Made by a program: the position numbers and the translations under genes
Assembly (NCBI GenBank): GCA_930367215.1
Contig: OV884058.1
Span: 216,546,208-216,610,207, forward strand
Length of the DNA: 64,000 nucleotides
Origin: Pollenia angustigena
Lineage: Eukaryota > Arthropoda > Insecta > Diptera > Polleniidae
Direction of reading: 5' to 3'
Notes under the pieces: generated by a model
Told to the model about the DNA's origin: nothing
The model's input: the letters and a program-made list of their open reading frames with translations, nothing else
The model's database searches: none
Shown here: positions 1 to 11,720 of the stretch, piece after piece
Position numbering within the stretch: position 1 is the first letter of the stretch
How the letters are laid out: every line of letters starts with the position of its first letter

Positions 1-1562
1 TGGAACTTGACGATTAATATCAGTTCGACAGATTAGGGATAAAAACCGTCGCGTATGCGGATGACGTGGCGGTGGCGGTCATGGGTAAACACCTGGACAC
101 ACTGTCCCATTGTATGGAATCTGCATTACAGACTCTAAGCTCCTGAAGCATCTCCTGTGGTCTTGGTGTCAATCCACAGAAAACTGAATTGGTACTATTT
201 ACCAGGAAGTACAAGGTTGGTAACTTTAGACTTCCTAGGCTAAATGGCACGGAGCTGATGATCTCGAACAGTGCCAAATATTTGGGCGTAATTCTCGATA
301 GGAAACTATAGTGGGAACTCAACGTTCGTTCAAGGGTTGATAGGGCCATTGTGGCCATATACACCTGCAAGAGATCTGTGGGCAGAAACTGAGGCGTTGG
401 TAAAACTGGTTCTCTTCTATGGGGTCATAGTGTGGTGGCCTTCCATTGGTAAGGGGTGGTACTGCAAGATGCTTAAGAAAGTATATAGGTTGGTTGCGCT
501 GATGATCACTTAGGTCGACGCCGACGAAGGCGCTGTTAACTATGTTGAACTGGCTGCCAGTTGACATCATGGCCGAAAGCTGGCCCTAACTCCGCGATTA
601 AGCTGGGGGCGGTGGGGTATAGTCTACGCGGAACTACGGTCATGCCAGGGTCACGCTGCATGCGTCATATGACCTGGCGGGGGTGAACTATTGCACTCCG
701 AAATCCTTTTTCGGTGCTGTGTTGACAGTTCATGATGGTAATGTCGATGAGCTGTTCGATAACACGCGATCTCTGGAACCGGCCTTAAGGGTCTATACCG
801 ATGGTTCCAAGATGGGCAGCAGAGCAGGTGGAGGTTTCTTTATCGAGGAATTGGGCATTAGGGTGCCCAACTGGTTGAGGTACTATCATACATCGAGAGA
901 TATATGTATTTTTACGGACAGTAAGGCTGCCATTGCAGCCTTGGCTAGTGTCTTCCCGACATCTATGTTAACAGTGGAATATCAGGTGTCTCTAAATGAG
1001 ATCGCGGAACATTACAGGGTAACGCTGACATGGGTACCAGAACACAGTGGATGCCTGGTTAACCAGACTGCGGACAGTCTGGCCAAACGGGGCTGTCTCT
1101 TGGACGACGTGCTCGTCGATGGCCTTATCGGCATTTTGATGGCCCGCTGCAAGACACTCATCGGACGAGAGTCGTACAGAATTCCTCAGGAGAGATGGCA
1201 GGGAGAGCATACCTGCCTAATGGCCAGGACTTTATTGCCTGGCCGTGCTACTTGGTCTCGGCAGGGACCGGATAAGGACGGTGATATCGGTAATTACAGG
1301 TCACTGGGTGATAGGGACTCATGCTAGGAGGTTGGGTCTTGATTATAATGACTATTGTAGGAGTTGTCATGATCAGAAGGAGGAGGAGACGGTGTTTCAC
1401 TTTCTCTGCCAATGCCCCGGTCTGGGGGGCATTAGGCTTAGACATTTTAGGAGACCAGAATTGACATGTCTGGACAATATGTCCAATGTGGGACTAAAAT
1501 CGATCTCTCTGTTCTTCAGAGAGTCGGGGGGGTTCGAGGCTGCAGTGACCTCTAGGGAATAG
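1..1562 (+). pseudogene. Decayed RNase H-bearing non-LTR retrotransposon ORF2, cut by window edge
   Basis: This is the 3' half of a reverse transcriptase ORF from a non-LTR retrotransposon. In frame 3 near 54-65 there is the RT catalytic YADD box, followed by a thumb-like KYLGVILDRKL segment near 277-306. At 683-1327 another frame encodes an RNase H domain with YTDGSK, FTDSKAAI and a WVPEHSG motif. After a further frameshift, 1245-1562 gives a terminal Cys/His knuckle (CRSC...HFLCQC). This order is typical of R1/LOA/I-type elements that would copy themselves at genomic nicks. Stops and at least two frame changes make it inactive, and its start lies beyond base 1. The exact clade is not determined. 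Related fragments lie at 13282-13449 and 43087-43284. Confidence 0.85.
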
Positions 1563-1679
1563 TCTTGTGGATACTGGCTGACTCTTGTCACTGGCTAGGG
1601 GTATCACAAAAGGATCGCTATAATGACCCAAGTGAGTCGTCGCCACACAATCTGTAAGAATGTCTAACGTTTGACAAAA

Positions 1680-2030
1680 AAATTTAAACTCTTTACACAA
1701 AAAGCTCCACTTTTATACGAAAGGCTACACTTCTGATATTAAAAGTCACCCTTTATATACAAATTATCAAACTTTTTATACAAAACGTCAAACTTTTTTT
1801 AAAAAATCGCCTATTTTATACAAAATGTCACAACTTTTATACTAAAAGCAACACTTTTACTCATAAATAACATTTTTTTTTATACAAAATGTCACACTTT
1901 TTACACAAAGGTTTCCTTCCATTTTACATAAAAATTCACACTTTTTACAAAACGCGACACTTTTTATACATAACGTGAAACTTTTTGGACAACAAGTTAT
2001 ACTTTTCATACAGAAAAAAAGGTTTTCATA
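1680..2030. repeat. Degenerate short tandem-like repeat, core tacaaaatgtcacacttttt
   Basis: About 15 imperfect copies of a roughly 20-25-bp unit (acaaaa-gtcacactttttat) follow each other with variable spacing. The same core recurs near 28800-28930, 30545-30600 and 34815-34935, so it is a dispersed degenerate minisatellite and not a local accident. No coding potential. Confidence 0.6.
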
Positions 2031-2200
2031 ATCAGTTGATACTTATACTATTTCACGCCAGATCGTAGTTGCGTTTTTAATTAAACATTTCCACACTTTT
2101 TTAATAAAATTGTCTTTGTCAAAGTTTGAAAGCAACAGGTGTAAAATCATCTGAAATAAATCTGTGTACAGTAGTTTTGACTTAACTGCCTTTTGTTTAC

Positions 2201-2513
2201 GTGCACTTTTGACTTAACTGCACAAAATTGATAATTATTGGAATTATTCTTTATAATTCCACACAAATTCCTTTTTTAAGTGCACTTTCTATACCTGCAC
2301 ATTTAAGATAAATGCACAAAATTTTTGGCATTTCAAAATTATTTTCATACAAAAAATCAAAGTTAGTTGCACTTTGACTTAACTGCCCAAAATACATATT
2401 TTCTGGAATTATTCTTCAAATAACTTGTTTACGTGCGTTTTGTATACCTGCACATTTTTCATGTTTTTGGGCAGCTTTTAATAATTTTCATACAAAACAT
2501 CAAAGTTGGCTGC
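2201..2513. repeat. Imperfect direct duplication of about 150-170 bp
   Basis: Segments 2201-2372 and 2363-2513 share the ordered landmarks gcactttgacttaactgc, ggaattattctt, tatacctgcacatt and catacaaaa(a/c)atcaaagtt. They form two diverged tandem units, with small indels between them. Confidence 0.65.
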
Positions 2514-2519
2514 ACACAT

Positions 2520-2905
2520 AAGAATATTTGGTGGCCACTTTTTCACATAAATATCCAATTTAAGCTGTTTATAAATATATAAATCGCAATTATTTTGTTT
2601 TTTTTTTTCATCAATTTTTATGGTCTTTGTTAATTCTCATTGTTTTTGTTAATATTTGTCTTATATTTAATAAACATACATACATACATATATAAAATGA
2701 TCTGTTATTTCCCAGCTAGCATAGAATGTTTGTTAGACGATTATGTTTAATATACAACTCCTTAAAGAATCTTTTGATGATTATCTGATGAGGAACAAAA
2801 ACATCTAAATCTCATTTTAGTTTATTATTTTTTAATTTATTTTTTGACACGATCATCTTTAAATCTTGGAATGAACCTTTTGGGATTCTCTGTAAGAGTC
2901 GTATA
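2520..2905. other. AT-rich non-coding, nothing recognised
   Basis: Low-complexity AT-rich DNA with a short catacataca run near 2670-2690. No ORF or structured repeat that I can support. Confidence 0.5.
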
Positions 2906-2911
2906 ACAATT

Positions 2912-3122
2912 ACTGGGCTACCTAAATAAGACCGTTTTTGAAGTATGAAAATGCTATTGCCAAAATAATTTTAATAAAACAAACCGGCCTAAAGATCTGT
3001 TAAAAAGGATTTATGGATGGTGTTGATTTCGCGACCTTAAGGTTTGTTTTATAAAAAATTTATGAAAATTAGAAGTTTTGGCATGAAAAATAAGCTTGAT
3101 GCCTTTATTTAGGTAGCTCAGT
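2912..3122. mobile_element. Foldback MITE candidate
   Basis: The ends ctgggctacctaaataag (left) and ctttatttaggtagctcag (right) are inverted copies with one mismatch. The inversion continues inward with indels to the shared piece taaaacaaacc. The whole is about 210 bp with no ORF, so it is probably a non-autonomous foldback element. I could not define a target duplication. Confidence 0.55.
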
Positions 3123-3483
3123 CATACGGCTGAGTATTTCACGAAGTGTAAAAAAATACCTACATGAGTCTCATACGACTCTTGGCATGCTTTTTGAAAG
3201 ACCCGTTAGATACTCTCTACATATATCATAAACGATTCCCTTTACGATTAATAAACATAAGCGTTTTTCGCTGCGTTATGAAAGAATTTCTCATAGGAAT
3301 CAGCACGTGCACTGAAAGAATTTTCTTCGCAATACTAACGAATTTTGACATTAATCCCATGAAAAATTGCATTATAAAGGAACCTATGCAGCGCTTCGTT
3401 GGATCAATGAAACCTGTTTCATTAAAAGGACTTAATGAAACATTACATTAGATCCATGAATATTATTCATTGGATGAATACTT

Positions 3484-3572
3484 TCAATAAAGTAAAATTT
3501 TTTTTTTTTTTTATTTTTTTTTTTTCTTTATTTTTTTTTTTCTTTTTTCTTATTTTATTTTTATTTTTTTTC
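3484..3572. repeat. T-rich low-complexity tract
   Basis: A nearly pure T tract with interspersed A and C sits directly beside the tRNA-like segment that follows. On the minus strand it forms an A-rich tail after that segment, as expected of a SINE. Confidence 0.6.
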
Positions 3573-3573
3573 T

Positions 3574-3650
3574 GTCTCTGGTGGGATTCGAACATGTAAC
3601 CTCGGTGCTGATAGACTAGCTCACTACCAGCTAGTCTACCGGGGCAGTGT
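3574..3650 (-). other. tRNA-derived SINE head (pol III-like)
   Basis: Read on the minus strand, the segment starts near GCCCCGGTAGAC, has an A-box-like TAGCTGGTAGTGAGC and ends with a B-box-like GTTCGAATCCC, followed by an A-rich tail. It lacks a matched acceptor stem and a clear anticodon arm, so it is a tRNA-derived repeat and not a working tRNA. It shares the core atagtgagctagtct with the copy at 62252-62335. Confidence 0.6.
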
Positions 3651-4280
3651 AGTTTTTGTATAAAAAAACTATGTTTTTTTCTCAATTAAGACCGTAAATA
3701 TGAGATTAAATTGTCCATAATAACAATAACAACATTGATTGAAAGGGGATTGAAAGTTTTTGTTTCATTACTATAATGACATTTTTATTGTCATAATGAA
3801 AATTTAAATTTATGAAGGCAATTATTGAAATATGTTGCTTTTATAAAAAAATTTTTTGATTTCATAAATTTAATGGCATACATGTAACATTCGATGCATG
3901 AAATTATTAAATCTTACATTTTTTAATTAACAATTAAACATTTTTTTAAGGAAACTATAATTTTGTATTAATTTATGAATATAGTTATGTTTGTATATTG
4001 TTTTTTTAAGTTCCCAATTAAAATTTTTTGTTTAACTTGGACAAACTTAAGTTTTCATATATCCAATGAAAATTTTTAACGTAATTACGAAATCTAATGA
4101 AGCGATTTTAACGAAAATACTTCATCAAACCTATGAAATTCCATTTAGACAATGAAAATTTTCATTTACCCAAGGAAAACTTTTTGATGAAAATGATTCA
4201 AGAAATTCATATGTGATCGCTCGTATTTAACCATTCTTGAATTTTTTTCATAAATGAAAAATGTAAAATACATAACTTTT
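3651..4280. other. AT-rich non-coding, nothing recognised
   Basis: AT-rich sequence with many caatgaaaa-type words resembling the MITE ends at 6672-6950. It is too diverged for me to define an element. Confidence 0.4.
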
Positions 4281-4512
4281 TTCACAGTCATAAACAGAGT
4301 TCTCATTTGCGCACACATTGCGCACTCTTGCGCATGAGCCAAAAAGACACTCACATAAAAACTAGCGCATACACATGCGTTAGAGCGATATTTTATATTT
4401 GTCACTTACACACTCATGTGTATGTGCATTTTGTTGTTGCACATTTCGTGAGTGGCGCATGGAATGAGCAACGCATCAATGCCCATGTGCATGCACACAG
4501 GCATACAATTTA
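4280..4512. repeat. GCGCATG-rich island A
   Basis: Repeated gcgcac, gcgcatg, cacatgcg and catgtgcatgcac words stand out against an AT-rich background. A second island of the same composition is at 5785-5935. The short ORFs across it look like by-products of the repeats. Confidence 0.5.
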
Positions 4513-4941
4513 TTGATGTTATTATCAGCGTTGCCAAATTAAATTTTTGATGTGACAAAAATTCCTAAACGATGTTTTAAAATTTAAATACTTGTTAGGA
4601 TTTTTTTGTATATTCTTAAAAACAGTGCTGCCATAACTTTTTGATGAAAATATGCCAAAACTTCAAAAAAAAAAAATTGCTAAATCGTTAAATGAAGAAA
4701 ATATACTTAAAATCTGCTAAGACTAAAAAATAAAACTTTAAATATTTTAAATTTTATAAAAATATGCTAAATTTTAAAAAAAAATATGCTAAAAATCTTC
4801 TGAATTTTTATAAAAAAAATTTGCAAAGCAGCTGCTAAATAACAAATAATTTTTATATACATTTTTTGCATACAAACTTTTATTTAAAAAATATATAAGA
4901 TAAATTATGCGACAAATAGAAGTAGTAAAAACCTGAATATG

Positions 4942-5469
4942 AAACAAAATTATGTATTACAAATTTTTTTACTGATCATAAAAAATTATTTGAAGGTTAA
5001 GTTTTTTTGTAATTTCCTTCAAACGAAGAATGGCAACAACAAAGTTCATGTATATTTTTGGTTTTGTATGAAAAAATTGTCATGTATTTTTAGACAAAAT
5101 ACAAAATAGTCTACCTGTTTTGAATGTTCTAGTAAAAAAACCATAAAACCACAAAATTCCGTTACATTTTTACACAGTTATTGCATGTGTCTTTTTTATA
5201 AGAATAGTTGGAAATTTCCATAACCCTTTGACCAATGCACAGACATAATCTGATGCAACAACAAAATTATGTATTCCCAAAATTTTTACTGATCATAAAA
5301 AATTACTTGAAGGTTAAGTTTTTTGTAATTTCCTTCAAATAAAGAATATTTTTGTTTTTGTATGTCAAAATTGTCATGTATTCTAATAAAATGTTTACAA
5401 AATCATAAAGCCAAAAAATTCCGTTACCTTTTTACACAGTTATTGCATGTGTTTTTTACAAGAATGGTT
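4942..5469. repeat. Diverged tandem duplication, unit about 300 bp
   Basis: Copies 4942-5212 and 5253-5469 share, in order, aaaattatgtatt, actgatcataaaaaatta, tgaaggttaag, gtaatttccttcaaa, attgtcatgtatt and tttacacagttattgcatgtg. There are deletions in the second copy. Non-coding. Confidence 0.75.
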
Positions 5470-5784
5470 AAATAATTTCCGTATAAGCAACAACCGATTA
5501 TACAAGTTACATATCAATTCCAGTTTTTTCATGTCTACTATTGAAAATATTTATTATTCAAATTGGTATGTATATTACTTTCATATTTTGTACGTCATAA
5601 ATTAAAATTTCATAAATAGAAGACAAATGTAACATAAAATTATTTATTTTAATAAATTTATGCAGGAATTAGCAATATAACCAAATACCTCAATTTTTGA
5701 CTAACAACTATTTCATAATAATATTTTACACGATGAACTGCATTTCTGGCAACATTGTTTGAAATGAAGATAAAAAACCAACAT

Positions 5785-5935
5785 GGCTTCTAATGAGTGT
5801 GCATGCGTGCGCTAGTATTTTGTGCTCATGCGCATATGCACATGAGTTCCATCGATCAATGCTCATGCGCTTGAGCATGCGCATTGATATAAGAATATGT
5901 TGCACATGCGCATGTGCTGCACACTTTAATATTTC
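5785..5935. repeat. GCGCATG-rich island B
   Basis: Contains several near-palindromic cores such as gagcatgcgcattg and cacatgcgcatgtgc. Together with island A it brackets the tandem duplication. The cores resemble TGCGCATGCGCA-type binding sites (NRF-1/Ewg family). Any regulatory role is inference. Confidence 0.45.
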
Positions 5936-6671
5936 GCCAAATTCATTTATGTTTTTTAGGAAAAATCCAATTTTGCCTTTCTTCAGTCATGAAGAGTGAG
6001 GAAAAAAAATGTTTTAGAAACGATCCTCACTAGTAATGTTGTTGTTGCTTAACAGTTTGCATGACCACAGCTCGAAATGCCTGTGTGTGTATATTTGTTT
6101 GTGTAAAATATTTTTGGTAAAGGCAACCAGCGAAACTGTCTGTTGGATTTTTTGTAGGAAAATATTACTGAAAAAAATTAAAACAAACTACACATATCGT
6201 CGTCTTAAATACAGAATAACATCACATTTCATAAGTTTGCATGCAAAGCAAAAAAACTTTGCAAAATGTTAATTATTTGAGATTTAAAAGCCATTTCAAA
6301 TATTTCAGCTAAAAATGCGATAACCGATATATTTTTGAGGAAAAAATATTATTTTCATTATTATTTTTTAAGTTGTGTGTGTAACGTTATATCAATTTGT
6401 AATTTTCAGAAACGAAAAGACGTATCATCAACGAAAGTATATTATTATTAGGTGAAACAAACATTTAAAATATTTGTGTTAAATTACCGGAAAAATAGTC
6501 ACACGACTAAAATGTAGCATCATTAGGATTGCGTCGACATGGTAAAATAAGTTTGCTTTTCTGATGCAGCGCAGGCGGTACTGCATTTAACAATGTGGAG
6601 AATTTATGTATATTGTTATAGATATTATGACATACCTATTATGTATAATTTTTTTACATTGATTTTAATTA
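5936..6671. other. Non-coding, no gene recognised
   Basis: AT-rich. The 78-codon frame at 6036-6272 has no recognisable domain and biased composition. A ctgatgcagcgcagg word near 6560 resembles the inner end of the MITE at 19237-19445 but is too short to call. Confidence 0.4.
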
Positions 6672-6950
6672 CACTGAAAAAATGTTCTTCACAGATCCAA
6701 TGAAATTTACATTAAAATTCAACCTATGTAACCTTTCATTGGATTAATGAAGGATTAATAAAATCAATGACAAAATTTTCATTGATTTTATGAATCCAAA
6801 TTGAAAAAATGGATAAAATAAACGTTTGTCATTAAACTAATTCAAAATTTTCATTGATTTTATGAAACATTTAATTAATCCAATGAAAGGTTACATAGGT
6901 TGAATTTTAATGTAAATTTCATTGGATCTGTGAAGAAAATTTTTTCAGTG
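6672..6950. mobile_element. MITE with about 80-bp terminal inverted repeats, TA target duplication
   Basis: The ends begin CACTGAAAAAA and are inverted over about 80 bp (shared inner words cacagatccaatgaaattt and ggttacataggttgaattt). The element is flanked by TA on both sides (6670-6671 and 6951-6952). It is 279 bp and has no ORF. A TA duplication and long inverted repeats fit a Tc1/mariner-dependent MITE. Confidence 0.8.
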
Positions 6951-7433
6951 TACTAAGAAGTGGTTTAAACTAAAAAATGTACTTCATTAAATTTAGCTAT
7001 GAATTGATTTTAAAAAGACATGTTTTTCATTATAAATTGAAAGTATTTTGATCTCCTTAAAATGAATTCTCTTAATGAATTTTTTTTACAATGAACAAAT
7101 TTTGCAACTAAATATTTGACTCATATTCATACAAACCTATTTGTCTCCATAAAACGAATTATTTTAAGAGAAGTTTGATCGCATACTTACAACGGTAAAG
7201 CAAAAAGTAAATTTTAATTAGGTAATTTCTGAAAAATAATAAGAAGAACGAAAGAGAAGTCCAACTAAGAGTAGTGTTGATAGCAGCTCCCGTATTAAGT
7301 TAACGTAAATGTTGGACAAAGTAGTACTTCTCCAAAGAAAGATATTATTAGAATTAAATAAAGCTGAAGAATTAACAAAATATAGCTTAACAGTCTATAT
7401 TCCACTACTTAATAAAAAAAATTAAACAAGTTA
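6951..7433. other. Non-coding, no gene recognised
   Basis: AT-rich spacer between the MITE and the minisatellite-bearing element. Nothing supportable in it. Confidence 0.4.
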
Positions 7434-9615
7434 GAGTGCTATATTCGGCAGTGCCGAATCTTTGATACCCTCCACCGACAGTTCGAATGTTTAAGGAGTA
7501 ATATCTGTATGATGTCTATTTATTATTATTATCTTTATAAAAACAGACATCTGCATTAAAATTGGTTGCGGTCTAGACCTATAATAAATTATTAATCGAC
7601 AATTAGAAAGTTTAATGCTTTTTTTATATCATGATTCGTAACAGTTTAAGCCGAACTTAAATGATTTTCAGGAGGGCAATTTATATTGGAGCCATGGTAA
7701 GTTCTGAACCAATCTTCCCAAAATTCTGCAGAATGATTTCTGGCATTAAAAAACATAAATTTCAATACAGCGGTGCAATTAGTTTAATCGTTTGCAGTGA
7801 ATTTCAGAAGGCTGCTAAAATGGGATCTAAGGTAAATTATGGACCGTATATCACAAAATCGCATAACATTTTTTCTGGCCATATGAAGCTAAGCTGGAAG
7901 AAAGTTTACCGCAATATCTATAGCTGCAAGGGTTTTAGGCGTATTTAATTATTTTACCAGAGTGGGCTTTATATGGGGCCTAGGGTAAATTATGCACCGA
8001 TCTTCACAAAATTTCACAGTTTCTATTCTAGTCCTATAAATCTGTGACGTTCGAATTTCTTTTATGATAGCAGTGTTAATTACGGTTTTAGGCGTACTAA
8101 ACTGTTTTCCGGGAGTAGGGTTTATATGGGGCCTAGGGTAAATTATGCACCGATCTTCACGAAATTTCACAGTATCATTTATAGTCCTATAAAACTGTGA
8201 CGTACCAATTTCTATTATGAAAGCATTGTTAATTACGGTTTTAGGCGTTTTAAACTGTTTTCTGGTAGTAAAGTTTATGTATATCGAGCCGATAAACCGA
8301 TCTTCACGAAATTTCACAGTATCATTTCTAGTCCTCTGAAACTGTGACGAGCCAAATTTTGTTATGATAGCATTGTTAGTTGGGGTTTTAGGCGTACTAT
8401 ACTGTTTTCGGGAGTAAGGCTTATATGGGGCCTAGGGTAAATTATGGACGGATCTTCACGAAATTTTACAGTGTAATTTCTAGTCATAGAAAACTTTGAT
8501 GTACTAAATTTTGTTATAATATCATTATTTTTTATGGTTTTAGGCGCACTAAACTGTTTTCAGGGAGTAGGGTTAATATGGGGCCTAGGGTAAATTATAA
8601 ACCGATCTTCACGAAATTTCACAGTATCATTTTTAGTTCTCTAAAACTGTGACGAGCCAAATTTTGTTATGATGTCATTATTAATTATGGTTTTAGGCGT
8701 ACTAAACTGTTTTCCGGAAGTAGGGTTTATATCGGGCTTAGGGTAAATTATGGACCGATCTTCACGAAACTTCACAGTATCATTTCTAGTCCTATAAAAC
8801 TGTGACGAGCCAAAATTTGTTATGATAGCATTGTTAGTTGGGGTTTAAGGCGTACTATACTGTTTTCGAGAGTAGGGCTTATATGGGGCCTAGGCTTAAT
8901 TATGGACGGATCTTCACGAAATTTTACAGTGTCATTTCTAGTCATAGAAAACTTTGATGTACTTAATTTTGTTATAATATCATTATTAATTATGGTTTTA
9001 GGTGTACTAAACTGTTTTTCGGAAGTAGGGTTTATATCGGGCTTAGGGTAAATTATGGACCGATCTTCACGAAACTTCACAGTGTCATTTCTAGTCCTAT
9101 AAAACTGTAACGAGCCAAAATTTGTTACGGTAGCATTGTTAATTAGGGTTTTAGGCGTACTATACTATTTTCCGGGAGTAGGCCTAGGGTAAATTATGGA
9201 GGGATCTTCAAAACGAATTTTTGCAAAAATGATATCATTCTGTGCATTTTTCCACCATTTATGTTAGTTTTTGTAGCAAAATTATCAATTTTTTTTTGGT
9301 GGTTCCACATTTTGATTCATAGCTCTGATCCTATTGATCCGATTTTGCTGGATTTCAACCCCAAACTGCTTAGGATAACTACAAGCAATTTGACAACAAG
9401 TTTTTTTTATATCTTTTGAGGTTTTCGAAAGTGAGCGTGTTTTCAACAGAGGAACATACGGACAGACAGACGGACATGGATAAATCGACTTTGAATTACT
9501 CAAGGACCCAGAATATATATACTTTATGGGGTCTGAGATGAATAATAAAAAAGTTTCACACGGAATGACAAACTTAGTATACCCTCTTCACAACTAATTG
9601 TGGTGGAGGGTATAA
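7434..9615 (+). mobile_element. Minisatellite-bearing non-autonomous element, Helentron/HINE-like layout
   Basis: The left end has a palindrome (ttcggcagtgccgaa) followed by gataccctccacc. The right end has ataccctcttcac...gtggtggagggtat, the inverted counterpart. Between them lies a minisatellite and a conserved tail containing ggtctgagatgaataata and cggaatgacaa. A shorter inverted relative occupies 59138-59920 with the same ends. End palindromes plus internal minisatellites recall non-autonomous Helentrons of flies, but I cannot prove rolling-circle termini here. Confidence 0.55.
7933..9190 (+). repeat. 153-bp minisatellite, nine copies
   Basis: The landmark ttttaggcgtacta recurs at 7933, 8086, 8239, 8386, 8538, 8691, 8843, 8996 and 9149, so the period is 147-153 bp. 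Each unit carries gaccgatcttcacgaaattt and tcctataaaactgtgacg. Alternate units resemble each other more closely than neighbours (for example 8386 with 8843), which suggests a two-unit higher-order amplification. Confidence 0.9.
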
Positions 9616-9698
9616 AAACGCATTTATTCCAAAAATGTATAATAAATGTCTTTTTTAAGGATATTGATGAAGGGCCCCTTGGAAGAATGCAATCCTAA

Positions 9699-9735
<37 letters not shown>
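9699..9735. repeat. Homopolymer A tract
   Basis: An uninterrupted run of about 35 A. It could be the tail of a retroposed sequence, but no body could be identified upstream. Confidence 0.8.
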
Positions 9736-9736
<1 letters not shown>

Positions 9737-10369
9737 AGATTATTTTAAATAAACTAATAAAAAAAATTTCTTTTGTATTATAAACTTTTTATATGATGAA
9801 AAAAATTTTGTGGTACCATACAGATTCAATACCTTATACATACATACCTACATATGTATCTTAACTCATAAGGTATACATAATAATAAGTCTAATGGAAA
9901 CAAAAATCTAAGGACCTGCAGATGTTGCCATTTCTTGGAAATTCTAAGCGTTTGGGAGGGCAATGGGGCAGGCAACAAAGTGTCAAAATTTCTAACAGGC
10001 CTATGTTGAATAAGCTGATAGTTATATATTTTGAAATACAGTAAAATCCCGATAATTCGTACCCCGATTATTCGTAATTCCCGATAATTCGTAATAAACT
10101 GTCGGTCCCTTGAAAAAATCTCGCTAATTCGCAAAATTTCCATACATTTTGGTACCCTCGCTAATTCGTAATTTTTTTTTCTACTAAAATTTTCTTTACC
10201 TCTTATAAATCGTAATTGTTTGCTAACTACCACTTATAATTCGTAATAAAAACAACAGAAACATGCAAAGAATGATTTTTTGTTTACCGCTATTTTTTGT
10301 GCGTTGGTTTTTGCTTGTATGTGTGTTTATTTTCTTAAGATCAGTTTGTTACATGAATATTAAAGAAAA

Positions 10370-11720
10370 ATGTCAAAGCGCACGCATAAAACTCTGTCGG
10401 TGTTACAAAAACAACAAATTTTTGCAGCCATTGACAATGGTGAGAAAAACTAGACGTTGCTAAGCGATTTGAAGTTGCTCCATCAACTCTTACTTCAATC
10501 CTTCAAAAAAGAGAATTTATTATGCAAAAATCTTCAGGCAGTAAGCTAAAGCGCGAAAAACCACCTGATATCCAGAGCTTGAAAAGTCTTTAGTTTTATG
10601 GTTTACACAGTGCCGGCAGTCTAACATTCCGATTAGTTGCCCATTATTATCGGAAAAAGCAGTATGTTTTGCAAAAAAGTTCAATCTAAATGATTTTAAA
10701 GCAAGCAGTGGATGGCTCGATCGCTTTAAAAAACGGAATAACATAACATTTAAAAAAATCTGCGGTGAAAGTTCGGCCGTTAATGAAAATATATGTTCAG
10801 AATGGAAAGAAAAACTTAATCATTTGACAAAAGATTATGATGCAAAAGACATTTTCAACGCAGATGATACTGGTTTATTTTTTAAATGCTTGCCAGATCG
10901 TACACTTTGTTATAAAAATGAAAAATGTCATGGGGGTAAGCGCAGTAAAGAAAGAGTGACATTATTATTTGCTGTAAACATGGACGGTACAGAAAAGTTT
11001 AATCCCCTTCTTATAGCAAAGTCAGCAAAACCGAGGTGTTTTAAAAACATACATAGTTTTCCAATGGATTACCGGCACAATAAGAAATCTTGGATGACAA
11101 CTGAATTATTTAATGAGTGGCTGAAAATATTGAACAATAGTATGAAGAGTCAAAATCGAAAGATTTTATTGTTTATTGACAATTGTACTGCCCACAATGG
11201 AGAGCATAACTTTAGCAACATTAAAATAGAATTTTTACCTGCCAACACTACATCTGTGCTGCAGCCTCTAGATCAAGGAATAATACAAAATTTTAAAACA
11301 TTATACCGCAAAGAAATTGTTTTAAACATGTTGAATTGCATAGACGATAAAATAGAATACAAAGTAACAGCAATGCATACTGCTAACAAAGCATTGGAAA
11401 ATATCAGCAAATCTTGCATTCAAAATTGCTCTCTTGCTTGTGGTTTTAACAAGGATTTAAACTGCGATTTATCTGCAGACACACAATTAAATATTGAGTC
11501 CGACTGGAATCGCATACCTTTCAACTCTGAAAATGCTGTTTTAATTGATAACGGCTTAGCTGTTGCAGGCACGTTGGAAGATTACGAAATCCTAGAAGAA
11601 GTAACAGCTAACACTATAGAAAGTGATGACGACGACGATGATGGCAACAACGTAGTTCCCTTAATGACGAATAAAGAGGCAAAATTGGCAATTAATAAAT
11701 TAAGATTTTATGTCTCTTAA
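10370..11720 (+). pseudogene. pogo/Tigger transposase, two frameshifts
   Basis: This is the relic of a DNA-binding DDE transposase that would excise and insert its element at TA. An N-terminal helix-turn-helix begins at the ATG at 10370 (MSKRTHKTLSV). Frame is lost near 10448 and again near 10570. From there 10571-11720 is open and includes a CENP-B-type HTH region and the DDE_1 core. Candidate catalytic acids are the Asp in NADDTGLF (about 10857), the Asp in FIDNCTAHNG (about 11176) and the Asp in QPLDQG (about 11270). The acidic C-terminus (SDDDDDDG) is usual for the family. Intact members are about 450-550 aa. Inactive as read. Confidence 0.9.

Noticed and set aside
3164..3451. 95-codon plus-strand frame
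   Set aside because: No domain, AT-driven composition and overlap with diverged MITE-like caatgaaa words. Not supportable as a gene.
7949..9080. Frames of 86-122 codons on the minus strand with repeated KFREDR-type motifs
   Set aside because: They are translations of the 153-bp minisatellite. The 'protein repeat' follows the DNA period of 51 codons and has stops between units.
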